Position numbers and translations under genes: made by a program | Shown: positions 34,745-44,127 of the stretch, one piece after another | Layout: each line of letters begins with the position of its first letter | How positions within the stretch are numbered: the first letter of the stretch is position 1 | NCBI RefSeq assembly: GCF_003014595.1 | Contig: NZ_PYGK01000010.1 | Coordinates: forward strand, 1-64,000 | Direction of reading: 5' to 3' | DNA from: Chitinophaga ginsengisoli | GTDB taxonomy: Bacteria; Bacteroidota; Bacteroidia; Chitinophagales; Chitinophagaceae | DNA length: 64,000 bases | The notes under the pieces: generated by a model | Database searches by the model: none | What the model saw: only the letters and a program-made list of their open reading frames with translations | What the model was told of the DNA's origin: nothing

Positions 34745-35854
34745 TTACATGTTCTCTTTGATCATATTAAAGAAGTCATCAAACAGATAACGACTGTCAT
34801 ATGGGCCCGGAGTTGATTCCGGATGGTATTGCACAGAAAATGCCGGTTTATTCTTAATGCGGATACCTTCTATTGAAGAATCATTCAGGTTTACATGCGT
34901 TACCTCCACCGTCTGGCTGGCGGCAATCGCCTTTGGATCTACAGCAAAACCATGGTTCTGCGTAGTGATCTCACAACGTCCTGTTGCCAGATTCTTAACC
35001 GGATGATTCAGACCGCGGTGGCCATGATGCATTTTATAAGTAGGAATGTCATTAGCCAATGCCAGCAGCTGGTGTCCAAGACAAATACCAAACATAGGTT
35101 TGTTGGCATTCAGGATCTTTTTAACAGTATCAACCGCATATTTCAATGGCGCAGGATCACCAGGACCATTTGAAATGAAATAAGCGTTCGGTTTGAATTT
35201 CTCGCACTCTTCAAAAGGGGTATCTGTTGGGAATACCTGCAGATAAGCCCCTTTCTCAGATAAACATTTCAACATATTCCTTTTCACTCCATTGTCCAGC
35301 ACCGCAATACGGATATCAGCGGCCGGATCACCAACATTGTATGCTTCTTTTGTAGATACTTCAGCACACAGCGCCAGTCCCTCCATAGAAGGCACTTTCT
35401 TCAATTCTGCTTTCAACTGATCAACATCCAGGATCTCGGAAGAAATGATACAGTTCATAGCTCCTTTGCTGCGGATGTGCGCAACCAGGGCCCTCGTATC
35501 TACATCATAGATAGCTACCAGGTTATTTTCAACCAGGAACTTCTCCAGTGATCCGTCAGCCATCTGGCGGGAATAATTATAAGCGATATTCTTACATATC
35601 AATCCGCTGATCTTCACACTGTCACTCTCCACGTCGTCTTTCTTCACGCCGTAGTTACCAATGTAGCAGTTATTCATGATCAGTACCTGCCCTTTATATG
35701 AAGGATCCGTAAATACTTCCTGGTATCCTGTCATTCCAGTGTTAAAACATAATTCACCGGCGGCGGTGCCAATTTTACCAAAAGCTTTTCCCTGATATAC
35801 CGTACCGTCGTCTAACAACAGTATGGCTGGCTGGATCGATCTAGTCTGAGGCAT
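34745..35854 (-). CDS. carA: Carbamoyl phosphate synthase small subunit
   Basis: 369 residues; glutamine amidotransferase that delivers ammonia to CarB for carbamoyl phosphate (arginine and pyrimidine synthesis). N-terminal LLDDGTVYQGKAFG and GELCFNTGMTGYQEVFTDPSYKGQ domain; C-terminal class I GATase with PMFGICLGHQLLALA (catalytic cysteine in GICLGHQ) and QYHPESTPGP (His-Glu). carB is not in this window. Own promoter and terminator. Confidence 0.97.
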   Translation of the reverse strand: MPQTRSIQPAILLLDDGTVYQGKAFGKIGTAAGELCFNTGMTGYQEVFTDPSYKGQVLIMNNCYIGNYGVKKDDVESDSVKISGLICKNIAYNYSRQMADGSLEKFLVENNLVAIYDVDTRALVAHIRSKGAMNCIISSEILDVDQLKAELKKVPSMEGLALCAEVSTKEAYNVGDPAADIRIAVLDNGVKRNMLKCLSEKGAYLQVFPTDTPFEECEKFKPNAYFISNGPGDPAPLKYAVDTVKKILNANKPMFGICLGHQLLALANDIPTYKMHHGHRGLNHPVKNLATGRCEITTQNHGFAVDPKAIAASQTVEVTHVNLNDSSIEGIRIKNKPAFSVQYHPESTPGPYDSRYLFDDFFNMIKENM

Positions 35855-35882
35855 GCTTATTTTTTCGTTTTAAAAAATCGTG

Positions 35883-35890
35883 CAAAGTTA
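35883..35890 (-). promoter_or_regulatory. -7 box of carA
   Basis: TAACTTTG on the minus strand, 28 nt before the start. Confidence 0.5.
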
Positions 35891-35949
35891 TTGAATAAAA
35901 GATTAATTATCGAGATTTCTCCCGAATAATTGTTAATCTTTACCCTCAA

Positions 35950-36777
35950 TTATTTGACATGAATCGATTTTATAATACGACGGGCAGTGGCGGCAGCAGT
36001 AGTATCATCCTCCCTGTAACGGATTGCTATTTCCCAGCGGTGCGGGCCGTCCACAAGTAGTAAGTTGCAAAAAGCAAGCCTGATACCACTTTTATAGTTA
36101 AAACTTCCTTCCTGGAGCAAAGCAGTCATCCCACTTTGCATAATGGTATCCGTTTTATATTGAAGTTCGGAAATCTCCTGGTTCTTTTTCATTTCGCTCG
36201 CGGTAGCAGCCCCTGCAATCTCCAGGTCGTTGGATACGTTTGGCCGGAAACTATACATATTCACCTCCACCTGCATCCCCTCTTCTACCCTGTTCCTGTA
36301 ACTCTTTGCGTATTCAACGAATTGAGCCACTTCCGGGGCTAATGGCTTGTCGTTCACCCCAAGATGCATAGGTGTGCTTATCTCAATTGTTTGCCGCCCT
36401 ATTTTGGCTGTTTCCCAGGAAGAATATAACCATGACCTGTTTATTTTTGGGTAGATCAGGTTGAAGACGACACGCTTTCCAATATATCCACCTGCTACTG
36501 CCGCTAAGCCAATTACCAGTATTACAGTAATGATAGCTCCGCGCCGACCAGCCCATTTCAGATATTTCTGCTGCAGTTCGCCCACAGGGTTCGTCCTGGC
36601 TTTTTTTGGTTTAACTCCTTTTTCCCGCTGGAAGTCTTCAAAGCTTCCTTCCGGTCGTTTTAATTTCCACTCAGCATAGTTGGTAGGCAGCTTTTTGCCA
36701 CATTCAGCGCAAAAGGTGAGAAACTCTGACTTGAGCTCATTGTAATGCCCACAGCTTTTACATTTTAGGTAAATCAT
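35950..36777 (-). CDS. Zinc-ribbon membrane protein, unknown function
   Basis: 275 residues. The N-terminus LKCKSCGHYNELKSEFLTFCAECGKKLP is a two-CxxC zinc ribbon (residues about 6-30). A basic linker leads to one transmembrane helix, GAIITVILVIGLAAVAGGYI (about 85-104). The rest would be outside: a beta-rich domain with DGPHRWEIAIRYREDD. A cytoplasmic ribbon joined to a periplasmic domain suggests a single-pass sensor or assembly factor, but I do not recognise a family. Confidence 0.65.
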   Translation of the reverse strand: MIYLKCKSCGHYNELKSEFLTFCAECGKKLPTNYAEWKLKRPEGSFEDFQREKGVKPKKARTNPVGELQQKYLKWAGRRGAIITVILVIGLAAVAGGYIGKRVVFNLIYPKINRSWLYSSWETAKIGRQTIEISTPMHLGVNDKPLAPEVAQFVEYAKSYRNRVEEGMQVEVNMYSFRPNVSNDLEIAGAATASEMKKNQEISELQYKTDTIMQSGMTALLQEGSFNYKSGIRLAFCNLLLVDGPHRWEIAIRYREDDTTAAATARRIIKSIHVK

Positions 36778-36892
36778 AAGATATAGAGAGATTTTTAAAC
36801 GGATCTTCCCGTATAATTTCTAATACAACCGCGATATTACAAAAAAATATAATTAACCTATATTATGCTTTCGCATCAGGCTGGAAATCAAG

Positions 36893-36923
36893 TAAAAAAA
36901 AATCCCGGAGTAACCTCCGGGAT
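36893..36923 (-). terminator. Intrinsic terminator of the ribosomal superoperon
   Basis: ATCCCGGAG/CTCCGGGAT stem, TAAC loop, T-tract on the minus strand, 26 nt past rplQ. It ends the S10-spc-alpha transcript. Confidence 0.9.
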
Positions 36924-36949
36924 CCTTATGAATTGAAGCAAAACTGATA

Positions 36950-37432
36950 TTATTCAGCCGCTTTTTCTTCAGTTGCTGCACCTGTGCCTTCATCAGCTTT
37001 TTTCTTGCTGCTACCAGCACGACGTGTTTTCTTGGCAGGAGCTGCTTCTTTTTCAACTTTACCACCATAGATCTCGTTAAAGTCAACCAGTTCGATCAGC
37101 GCAGTTTCAGCGTTGTCACCAACACGTTTACCTAACTTGATGATACGGGTGTAACCACCAGGACGGCTAGCGATTTTTTCACTGATAGCACCGAACAGTT
37201 CCTTGATGGACTCTTTATCCTGCAGGTAGCTGAACACAATCCTACGGTTGTGAGTAGAATCACTCTTTGCTCTTGTCAGCAATGGCTCAACATATACACG
37301 CAGCGCCTTAGCTTTCGCCAGGGTAGTGGTGATACGTTTGTGCTTGATCAGCTCCATAGCAAGGTTAGCCATCAGGCTCTTGCGGTGTGCGGCAGTTCTG
37401 CCGAGGTGGTTTAATTTTACTCCGTGACGCAT
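36950..37432 (-). CDS. rplQ: Ribosomal protein L17
   Basis: 160 residues. MRHGVKLNHLGRTAAHRKSLMANLAMELIKHKRITTTLAKAKALR is the conserved L17 core near the peptide exit tunnel. A Lys/Ala/Glu-rich tail from about residue 120 (EKEAAPAKKTRRAG onward) is an extension often seen in Bacteroidota. Last gene of the alpha operon. Confidence 0.97.
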   Translation of the reverse strand: MRHGVKLNHLGRTAAHRKSLMANLAMELIKHKRITTTLAKAKALRVYVEPLLTRAKSDSTHNRRIVFSYLQDKESIKELFGAISEKIASRPGGYTRIIKLGKRVGDNAETALIELVDFNEIYGGKVEKEAAPAKKTRRAGSSKKKADEGTGAATEEKAAE

Positions 37433-37501
37433 GACGTTTTGTTTTTGATTCCCCTATACCGTGTCAGGAATTATAGGGTACTTATTTAGATATTAATTCT
37501 T

Positions 37502-38497
37502 CTATTCTTCGTCTAATTTCAGTTTGGACAGGTCCATACCGAAATGTAAACCTCTTTCATTCAGTACCTGCTCAATTTCACTGAGGGATTTCTGACCAAA
37601 GTTCCTGAACTTCATCAGCTCTTCCTGTTCGTACTGAACCAGTTCGCTCAGGGAGTTGATTTTAGCAGCTTTCAGACAGTTAAAGGCACGAACGCTCAGA
37701 TCCAGGTCTTCCAGCGGCGTTTTCAGTATCTTACGGAGCTGCAGTGTCTGCTCATCTACAACATCTTCTTTTTCAGTGTCTTTAGTATCGAAGCTGATGT
37801 TCTCATCAGTGATGATCATCAGGTGTTGGATCAGGATGCGGGAAGCCTGTTTTACAGCTTCTTCCGGGTGGATGGTACCATCTGTGATCACTTCCATGAT
37901 CAGCTTCTCGTAGTCAGTCTTTTGTTCCACACGGGTATTCTCGATGCTATATTTTACGTTCTTGATAGGCGTAAAGATAGAGTCGATAGCGATGTAACCG
38001 AAAACGGCATCTTTAGGTTTGTTCTCTTCAGCTGGCACATAACCACGGCCTTTGCCGATAGTCAGTTCGATATCCAGTTTTGCAGATGGATCCAGCGTAC
38101 AGATAAGCAATTCAGGATTCATGATCTGGAAAGCACTGGTAGCTTTTTCGATCATGTCAGCACGGAACTCAGTTTTTCCTTTAATAGAAATCTGAATCTT
38201 CTCGTTGCTAACTTCGTTCTCAACAATGCGTTTGAAACGTACCTGCTTAAGGTTCAGGATGATTTCAGTTACGTCTTCAGTGATTCCTTTTAAAGTTGCA
38301 AACTCATGATCTGCACCTTCTATCTTTATTCCCACAATGGCATAACCCTCCAGAGACGATAGCAGCACGCGACGCAGCGCGTTACCCACAGTCACCCCAT
38401 AACCCGGTTCTAATGGCCGGAATTCGAATTGAGCTTCAAAGTCAGTAGACTTCTGCAAAACGATCTTATCAGGCTTTTGGAAATTCAGAATTGCCAT
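37502..38497 (-). CDS. rpoA: RNA polymerase alpha subunit
   Basis: 331 residues. N-terminal dimerisation domain with EFRPLEPGYGVTVGNALRRVLLSSLEGYAI; C-terminal domain LDLSVRAFNCLKAAKINSLSELVQYEQEELMKFRNFGQKSLSEIEQVLNERGL binds UP elements and activators. Follows rpsD after 126 nt holding an inverted repeat. Confidence 0.98.
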   Translation of the reverse strand: MAILNFQKPDKIVLQKSTDFEAQFEFRPLEPGYGVTVGNALRRVLLSSLEGYAIVGIKIEGADHEFATLKGITEDVTEIILNLKQVRFKRIVENEVSNEKIQISIKGKTEFRADMIEKATSAFQIMNPELLICTLDPSAKLDIELTIGKGRGYVPAEENKPKDAVFGYIAIDSIFTPIKNVKYSIENTRVEQKTDYEKLIMEVITDGTIHPEEAVKQASRILIQHLMIITDENISFDTKDTEKEDVVDEQTLQLRKILKTPLEDLDLSVRAFNCLKAAKINSLSELVQYEQEELMKFRNFGQKSLSEIEQVLNERGLHFGMDLSKLKLDEE

Positions 38498-38532
38498 TGA
38501 TATGTTAAGTTTAATTGTTTATGTAAAACTGC

Positions 38533-38615
38533 CTTTAGCCATTAACATGCAGCCTTTAGCAACCTACGTAAGAGTATTACGCTGGTAACTAATGACCCAT
38601 GCTTAACGGCTAAAG
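38533..38615 (-). repeat. Inverted repeat in the rpsD-rpoA gap
   Basis: CTTTAGCCATTAA and TTAACGGCTAAAG pair with one mismatch across a 57-nt loop. Possible processing or attenuation structure; no U-tract. Confidence 0.55.
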
Positions 38616-38623
38616 ACATATTA

Positions 38624-39229
38624 TTATTTAGAGTACAATTCTACGATCAGCTGCTCCTTAATGTTCTCAGGAACGCTCTCTCTCTCAGGATATGCGATGA
38701 AAGTACCTTTCAGTTCTTTTTCATTCCAATCCAGCCAGCTGAATTTAGGATTTTTACCACGAATATTGCTGGTAATAGCAGTGTTAGTTGCTGCAGAAGG
38801 TTTCAGTCCGATGATATCACCTGGTTTCAGCTGATAAGAAGGGATGTTCATTACTTCACCGTTCACAGTGATATGTTTGTGAGAAACCAGCTGACGGGCA
38901 GCAGGACGGGAAGGAGCAATACCCAGACGGAATACCGCGTTATCCAGACGTGCTTCCAGCAATTTAATCAATACTTCACCGGTAACACCTTTACGACGGT
39001 TAGCTTCTACGAACAGATTAGCGAACTGACGCTCCAGTACTCCATAGGTGTATTTCGCTTTCTGTTTTTCACGCAGCTGCAGCGCGTATTCACCCAACTG
39101 TTTACGTTTACGGGTTACACCATGCTGACCCGGAGGGTTGCTGTTCTTACCTAAATACTTACCGTTTCCTAAAATCGGTTCTCCAAAAATTCTGGAGATC
39201 TTGGTCTTTGGTCCTGTATACCTTGCCAT
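38624..39229 (-). CDS. rpsD: Ribosomal protein S4
   Basis: 201 residues. MARYTGPKTKISRIFGEPIL, LREKQKAKYTYGVLERQFANLF and the S4 RNA-binding domain LEARLDNAVFRLGIAPSRPAARQLVSHKHITVNG are clear. S4 nucleates 30S assembly. It lacks the N-terminal zinc cysteines found in some S4. Confidence 0.97.
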   Translation of the reverse strand: MARYTGPKTKISRIFGEPILGNGKYLGKNSNPPGQHGVTRKRKQLGEYALQLREKQKAKYTYGVLERQFANLFVEANRRKGVTGEVLIKLLEARLDNAVFRLGIAPSRPAARQLVSHKHITVNGEVMNIPSYQLKPGDIIGLKPSAATNTAITSNIRGKNPKFSWLDWNEKELKGTFIAYPERESVPENIKEQLIVELYSK

Positions 39230-39392
39230 GTTCTTTGATAGATTTTTTAGTTTCGGTATATGATCTTTAAAAAATCTTAAACCTGATCATATACCCATTT
39301 GTTAATAAAATTCTCAAACGGCAATTCGAAAGCAGGAAGCGGAAGATAACTCCAACTTTCCACTTTCGAAATACCGTAAAATTATATCGATC

Positions 39393-39794
39393 CTATACCC
39401 TTCTCTTTTTAGGAGGACGGCAACCGTTGTGAGGTAAAGGAGTTACGTCTTTGATCATACTAACCTCGATACCGGAGTTAGCGATAGCGCGAATAGCACT
39501 CTCACGACCAGCACCAGGGCCCTTTACAAAAACATCTGCTCTTTTCAGACCAGCTTCCATTGCTGTTTTTGCAGCATCAGAAGCCGCCAGCTGAGCTGCA
39601 TAAGGAGTGTTCTTTTTAGAACCCTTAAAGCCCATCTTACCTGCAGTAGACCAGGAGATAACCTGACCCTGCTTGTTGGTAATGCTGATGATGATATTGT
39701 TGAAACTAGCAGAGATGTGTACATCGCCGTAGTTATCTACTTTAACTACCCTCTTTTTGTTAGCAGCAGTTTTTGTATTTGTTGCTTTTGCCAT
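39393..39794 (-). CDS. rpsK: Ribosomal protein S11
   Basis: 133 residues. VHISASFNNIIISITNKQGQVISWSTAGKMGFKGSKKNTPYAAQLAA and GPGAGRESAIRAIANSGIEV are S11 signatures; the platform of the small subunit. A basic N-terminal tail precedes the core. Confidence 0.97.
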   Translation of the reverse strand: MAKATNTKTAANKKRVVKVDNYGDVHISASFNNIIISITNKQGQVISWSTAGKMGFKGSKKNTPYAAQLAASDAAKTAMEAGLKRADVFVKGPGAGRESAIRAIANSGIEVSMIKDVTPLPHNGCRPPKKRRV

Positions 39795-39812
39795 AATTAT
39801 ATAAAATTCCAG

Positions 39813-39865
39813 GTTCCAGGTTCCAGATTCCTCTTGCCATATATACGACTACTGGAAACCGGAAC
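39813..39865 (-). repeat. Inverted repeat in the rpsK-rpsM gap
   Basis: GTTCCAGGTTCCAG near-pairs with CTGGAAACCGGAAC (12 of 14); the GGTTCCA stretch is itself repeated. Confidence 0.5.
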
Positions 39866-39886
39866 TTGTTATTTGTATTATCAAGT

Positions 39887-40267
39887 TTATTTCTTAGGCG
39901 CTTTCTTTTTACCTGCAACCGTTTTACGTTTACCTTTACGGGTACGGCTATTGGTACGGGTACGCTGGCCTCTCAACGGTAAGCCCTTCCTGTGACGAAG
40001 ACCACGATAACAAGCGATATCCAGTAAACGCTTGATATTCATCTGTACTTCAGAACGCAGCTGACCTTCTACCTTAAACTCACTGTTAATGATGTTACGG
40101 ATAGCAGCCTGCTCATCATCGTTCCAATCCTTAACTTTCTTGTTCAAGTCTATACCAGACTTCTCCAGAATATATTGAGCGGTAGAACGACCAATACCAA
40201 AGATGTAGGTCAGGCCAATTTCTCCACGTTTATTTTTAGGAAGATCGATACCGGCTATACGTGCCAT
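39887..40267 (-). CDS. rpsM: Ribosomal protein S13
   Basis: 126 residues. MARIAGIDLPKNKRGEIGLTYIFGIGRSTAQYIL and the basic C-terminal GLRHRKGLPLRGQRTRTNSRTRKG are typical; S13 contacts the P-site tRNA and the large subunit. A long Lys-rich tail ends in KKKAPKK. Confidence 0.97.
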   Translation of the reverse strand: MARIAGIDLPKNKRGEIGLTYIFGIGRSTAQYILEKSGIDLNKKVKDWNDDEQAAIRNIINSEFKVEGQLRSEVQMNIKRLLDIACYRGLRHRKGLPLRGQRTRTNSRTRKGKRKTVAGKKKAPKK

Positions 40268-40303
40268 ATTTGTATTTTAATTTACTAGTTATGTATTAAT
40301 TGA

Positions 40304-40420
40304 TTATCCCTGGCGTTGTTTAAAACGGGGATTCTTTTTGTTGATCACCAACAATTTACCCTTCCTGCGCACAATCTTGCAATCTGCACTTCTTTTTTTT
40401 ATGGAAGCTCTTACCCTCAT
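40304..40420 (-). CDS. rpmJ: Ribosomal protein L36, zinc-free form
   Basis: 38 residues from the ATG at 40420: MRVRASIKKRSADCKIVRRK and, near the end, NPRFKQRQG. Bacterial L36 usually has a CxxC...C...H zinc site; here only one cysteine is left, so it is the C-minus type that does not bind zinc. It lies between infA and rpsM as expected. Confidence 0.93.
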   Translation of the reverse strand: MRVRASIKKRSADCKIVRRKGKLLVINKKNPRFKQRQG

Positions 40421-40446
40421 AAGTTATAAGTTATAAGTCTGTATTG

Positions 40447-40665
40447 TTATTTATATCTGAATATTATTCTGCCTCTGCTTAAATCGTATGGACTCATCTC
40501 AACCCCTACTTTGTCACCAGGCAGGATGCGGATATAGTGCATTCTCATCTTTCCAGAAATGGTAGCCAAAATCTCATGCCCGTTCTCTAACTTAACTCGG
40601 AACATAGCGTTAGACAAGGCTTCTAGTATTATTCCATCCTGTTTAATGAGTGCCTGTTTTGCCAT
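40447..40665 (-). CDS. infA: Translation initiation factor IF-1
   Basis: 72 residues, one OB fold. EALSNAMFRVKLENGHEILATISGKMRMHYIRILPGDKVGVEMSPYDLSRGRI matches IF-1, which binds the 30S A site with IF-2 and IF-3. Located between map and rpmJ with a promoter box upstream. Confidence 0.97.
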   Translation of the reverse strand: MAKQALIKQDGIILEALSNAMFRVKLENGHEILATISGKMRMHYIRILPGDKVGVEMSPYDLSRGRIIFRYK

Positions 40666-40682
40666 AAAAATTTTTAGGACTG

Positions 40683-40690
40683 CAAAGATA
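40683..40690 (-). promoter_or_regulatory. -7 box upstream of infA
   Basis: TATCTTTG on the minus strand, 17 nt before infA; may drive the infA to rplQ part of the superoperon separately. Confidence 0.5.
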
Positions 40691-40780
40691 GCGAAATCTT
40701 AAGAAAAAGAAAAATTAATAAAATAAACGTGAATAATTAATTGTGGATAATCGCTTAAATTCACCCTTACTCATTAATTA

Positions 40781-41581
40781 TCAATAATTTGAGTTCAATG
40801 CTGGATTATTCTTTTCTGCCTCCTCTATCCCCTTAAAAGACGAAAGTATATCAGGTTTCCCCTTCATAACAGCCACATTATGCTCGAAATGAACGGATGG
40901 TTTCTCATCCCGGGTGATCACCGTCCAACCGTCTTCCATATACTCTACCTCTTTTACGCCCAGGTTCACCATAGGTTCTATCGCGATCACCAGCCCTTCT
41001 TTCATGATCGGGCCACTTCCCCGCTTACCGTAATTAGGTACCTGGGGATCTTCATGGAGGCTACGGCCCAGACCATGCCCGACCAGTTCCCGTACCACAC
41101 CATAACCGCGTTGCTTCTCTGTATGCTCCTGGATGGCGTGTGCAATGTCCCCAATACGGTTACCCGCCACGGCCTTTTCGATGCCTTTATAGAGGGCCTC
41201 TTTCGTAGCCTTCATCAGTTGCAGTACCTCAGGTTTCACGTCGCCAATAGCAAATGTATAAGCACTATCGCCATGATATCCGTTCAACAGTACACCCACA
41301 TCCACACTCACGATATCTCCGTCCTGCAATACGTAGGCATTCGGAATGCCATGCACTACCTCTGCATTCACAGAAATACAACAACTCTTCGGGAATCCCC
41401 TGTAATTCTTGAAAGACGGTACTGCCCCATTCGCCACGATGAATTTCTCCACAATCTCGTCAATATCAAGTGTCGACATCCCCGGTTTGAGATGCCTGGC
41501 AACTTCTTCTAATGTCGCGCTCACCAATAATGCGCTTTTGCGCATTAGCTCAATTTCTTCCTTAGTTTTATAATGCACCAT
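40781..41581 (-). CDS. map: Methionine aminopeptidase, type I
   Basis: 266 residues. Removes N-terminal Met from new proteins. VHYKTKEEIELMRKSALLVS, VDVGVLLNGYHGDSAYTFAIGD (two metal aspartates), ELVGHGLGRSLHEDPQVPNYG (metal histidine) and IEPMVNLG (glutamate) are the pita-bread signature. The start MVHYKTKEEIELM (41581) is preferred to the 41677 codon, whose 32 residues are not family-like. Confidence 0.96.
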   Translation of the reverse strand: MVHYKTKEEIELMRKSALLVSATLEEVARHLKPGMSTLDIDEIVEKFIVANGAVPSFKNYRGFPKSCCISVNAEVVHGIPNAYVLQDGDIVSVDVGVLLNGYHGDSAYTFAIGDVKPEVLQLMKATKEALYKGIEKAVAGNRIGDIAHAIQEHTEKQRGYGVVRELVGHGLGRSLHEDPQVPNYGKRGSGPIMKEGLVIAIEPMVNLGVKEVEYMEDGWTVITRDEKPSVHFEHNVAVMKGKPDILSSFKGIEEAEKNNPALNSNY

Positions 41582-41714
41582 ATCAAAAAACGGGTTAGGA
41601 AAGTTCAGCTTTGAAAATGTTGTAGCACATTGTCTCAATAAAGATCGTAGCCACATATACACAACGTCTGCTTGCACTTGCCTCAGATTCGTAATGCTCT
41701 TTACTTAAAAGATG

Positions 41715-41774
41715 AAGCCACGCAAGCATAAGCCCAGCAGATCGAACTCTGTTGGTCTTATGCTTCTGTGGCTT
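41715..41774 (-). terminator. Large hairpin between secY and map
   Basis: AAGCCAC and AAGCATAAG pair with CTTATGCTT and GTGGCTT, broken by a 2-nt mismatch, around a 24-nt loop with a small CAG/CTG stem. Just past secY; could be a partial terminator or processing site. T-tract weak. Confidence 0.55.
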
Positions 41775-41797
41775 TTATACCAGGTAGCCTGGATTAA

Positions 41798-43141
41798 TCA
41801 GACGTTAGCCGGAGCTGTTCTTCCTTTAATCCGACCTGTGCTCATGAGTCCATCGTAATGGCGCATCAGCAGCTGGCTTTCTATTTGCTGGAGCGTATCC
41901 AGGATAACGCCCACCATGATCAGTAAGGATGTACCTCCAAAGAAGGTAGCGAAGTTGCTGTTGATATTCACAGCTGCAGCTACACCAGGCAGGATACCCA
42001 CCAACGCCAGGAAGAAAGCACCTGGCAGTGTGATACGGTCCATTACAGCGCCGATATAGTCAGCAGTAGCTTTACCAGGTTTAACGCCCGGAACGAAACC
42101 ATTGTTACGTTTCATCTCATCCGCCATAGAGGTCGGATTGAATATCAATGCAGTATAGAAGTAAGTAAACACTATTACCAGTACAGCATAGATCAGGTTG
42201 TACCAGCCATTAGTGTGATCACTGAAAATACGGATAAATCCAGAACCGCTGTCTGTAGCAAAACCGATCGCTGTAGCCGGGATGAACATGATCGCCTGGG
42301 CAAAGATGATAGGCATTACACCTGCAGCATTTACCTTCAGCGGGATGAACTGGCGTACACCTCCGAATTGTTTGTTACCAACTATACGTTTCGCATAGTT
42401 TACAGGGATCTTACGGGTACCTTGTACCAGCAGGATCAGACCGATAGTGATCAGTACGAACACTGCCAGCTCGATCAGGAACAGCATCGGACCACCGTTG
42501 CTCTGGGCATTCCTGGAGGAGAACTCCTGGATAATAGCCTGTGGCAGACGGGCGAGGATACCAACCATGATTATAATAGACGTACCGTTACCGATACCTT
42601 TATCTGTAATTTTTTCTCCCAACCACATTACAAACAGGGTGCCTGCTGTAAGTACGATGGTAGTGGTCAGCCAGAAGAAGGCCGCACCATATTCAGGAAT
42701 AATAGAACCTGCAGATTGCTGTTTCAGGAAGGCAACATATGCGCTTGCCTGGAAACCGGTTACTATCACTGTCAGTACACGGGTATACTGATTAATCTTT
42801 TTCCTACCGCTTTCACCTTCTTTCTGGAGTTTCTGAAAATAAGGCACGGCAATTGTAAGCAGTTGTATGGCTATGGATGCAGAGATATAGGGCATTATGC
42901 CAAGAGCAAAAATCGAGGCCCTGGAGAATGAACCTCCAGCAAACATATTGAACAGTCCCAGGATACCTTTCTCTGACTTGTTGGCAAACTCTCCCATACC
43001 CAAACTGTTGGCATCAATACCGGGTAACGCGATATAGGATCCTACACGATAGATGAGGACAAGAAGCAATGTGGTGAGAATGCGGTTACGCAAATCCTCG
43101 ATGCTCCAGATATTCTTAATCGTTTCGATAAATTTCTTCAC
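41798..43141 (-). CDS. secY: Protein translocase subunit SecY
   Basis: 447 residues, 10 membrane helices. RNRILTTLLLVLIYRVGSYIALPGID opens the N-terminal plug region; FKKL-like KLQKEGESGRKKINQYTRVLTVI and GNKQFGGVRQFIPLKVNAAGVMPIIFAQ are family blocks. Main pore of the Sec translocon. Normal length; partner SecE/SecG not in the window. Confidence 0.97.
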   Translation of the reverse strand: MKKFIETIKNIWSIEDLRNRILTTLLLVLIYRVGSYIALPGIDANSLGMGEFANKSEKGILGLFNMFAGGSFSRASIFALGIMPYISASIAIQLLTIAVPYFQKLQKEGESGRKKINQYTRVLTVIVTGFQASAYVAFLKQQSAGSIIPEYGAAFFWLTTTIVLTAGTLFVMWLGEKITDKGIGNGTSIIIMVGILARLPQAIIQEFSSRNAQSNGGPMLFLIELAVFVLITIGLILLVQGTRKIPVNYAKRIVGNKQFGGVRQFIPLKVNAAGVMPIIFAQAIMFIPATAIGFATDSGSGFIRIFSDHTNGWYNLIYAVLVIVFTYFYTALIFNPTSMADEMKRNNGFVPGVKPGKATADYIGAVMDRITLPGAFFLALVGILPGVAAAVNINSNFATFFGGTSLLIMVGVILDTLQQIESQLLMRHYDGLMSTGRIKGRTAPANV

Positions 43142-43314
43142 AGGAAGATGAATGTTTAATATTCAAAATTTCATCCCGCCGCAGGCGAGACCAAATTCCG
43201 AACCTGCATTAGCTGCTATCCAGTAACTCTGGCCGGGATTTGTGTTGTTTTCTCTGGTTTGATAAAATGTGAAAAGACGCACTACTCCGTAGGCGTCTCC
43301 TCAGTCGTGAAATC

Positions 43315-43761
43315 TTATACCAGCTCTACCGTTCCACCCGCTGCTTCTATCAGCTGCTTGGCTTTTTCGCTGATCGCATTCACTTTTGCGGTTACTTTAG
43401 CCTTCAGTTCTCCCTGACCCAGGATTTTCACTTTCGCGGTCCTGTTGATTAAACCATTCATGTACAGGTTTTCCAGAGAGAAGTCCTGCAGACCATATTT
43501 TTCAACCAGGTGATCGATCTGACCGATGTTAAATACCTGGTATTCAGTTGGATTTAAGCTCTTAAAACCACGCTTTGGCATACGACGCTGAATTGGCATC
43601 TGACCACCTTCGTGACCTCTTTTGCTCTGATAACCAGCACGTGACTGACCACCTTTATTACCTTTTGTGGAAGTACCACCTTTACCGGATGCTTCACCAC
43701 GACCAAGGCGCTTCTCTTTATGTACGGAACCCTTCGCAGGTTGTAACGTATGCAGATTCAT
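43315..43761 (-). CDS. rplO: Ribosomal protein L15
   Basis: 148 residues. MNLHTLQPAKGSVHKEKRLGRGEASGKGGTSTKGNKGGQSRAGYQSKRGHEGGQMPIQRRMPKRGF is the glycine-rich RNA-binding half; the compact C-terminal domain has VELV at its end. Followed by secY after a 173-nt gap. Confidence 0.97.
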   Translation of the reverse strand: MNLHTLQPAKGSVHKEKRLGRGEASGKGGTSTKGNKGGQSRAGYQSKRGHEGGQMPIQRRMPKRGFKSLNPTEYQVFNIGQIDHLVEKYGLQDFSLENLYMNGLINRTAKVKILGQGELKAKVTAKVNAISEKAKQLIEAAGGTVELV

Positions 43762-43873
43762 TTTCTAATTTTTTTTACTTACGCGGAAATTAACCGCTCG
43801 CTTTAAATGTAAAATGTTTATTCGTAAATCTCCGAATATAAATGTAGGATTATTTCCCGGGTAATAAAATTTA

Positions 43874-44059
43874 TTACGCCTGTTCTCCTTCAACTTTTAC
43901 CAGGTGATTCACTTTACGCACCATACCCAGGATCTGGGGGGTAGCTTCCACTTCTACAGTGGCGTGCATTTTTTTCAGTCCCAGTGCCTTCAGGGTGAGC
44001 TTCTGGCGTTCAGGACGGTCTATACCACTTTTTACTTGAGTGATCTTGATCTTTGCCAT
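43874..44059 (-). CDS. rpmD: Ribosomal protein L30
   Basis: 61 residues. AKIKITQVKSGIDRPERQKLTLKALGLKKMHATVEVEATPQILGMVRKVNHLVKVE is the whole short L30 fold. I start at the inner ATG (44059), which matches the family, rather than the codon six residues upstream. Confidence 0.95.
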   Translation of the reverse strand: MAKIKITQVKSGIDRPERQKLTLKALGLKKMHATVEVEATPQILGMVRKVNHLVKVEGEQA

Positions 44060-44127
44060 TGTTATTTGAATTGCCACTTTACAATTGCCAGGAACAGAAT
44101 ACCTGTCCTGCTAACTGGATAGTGTTA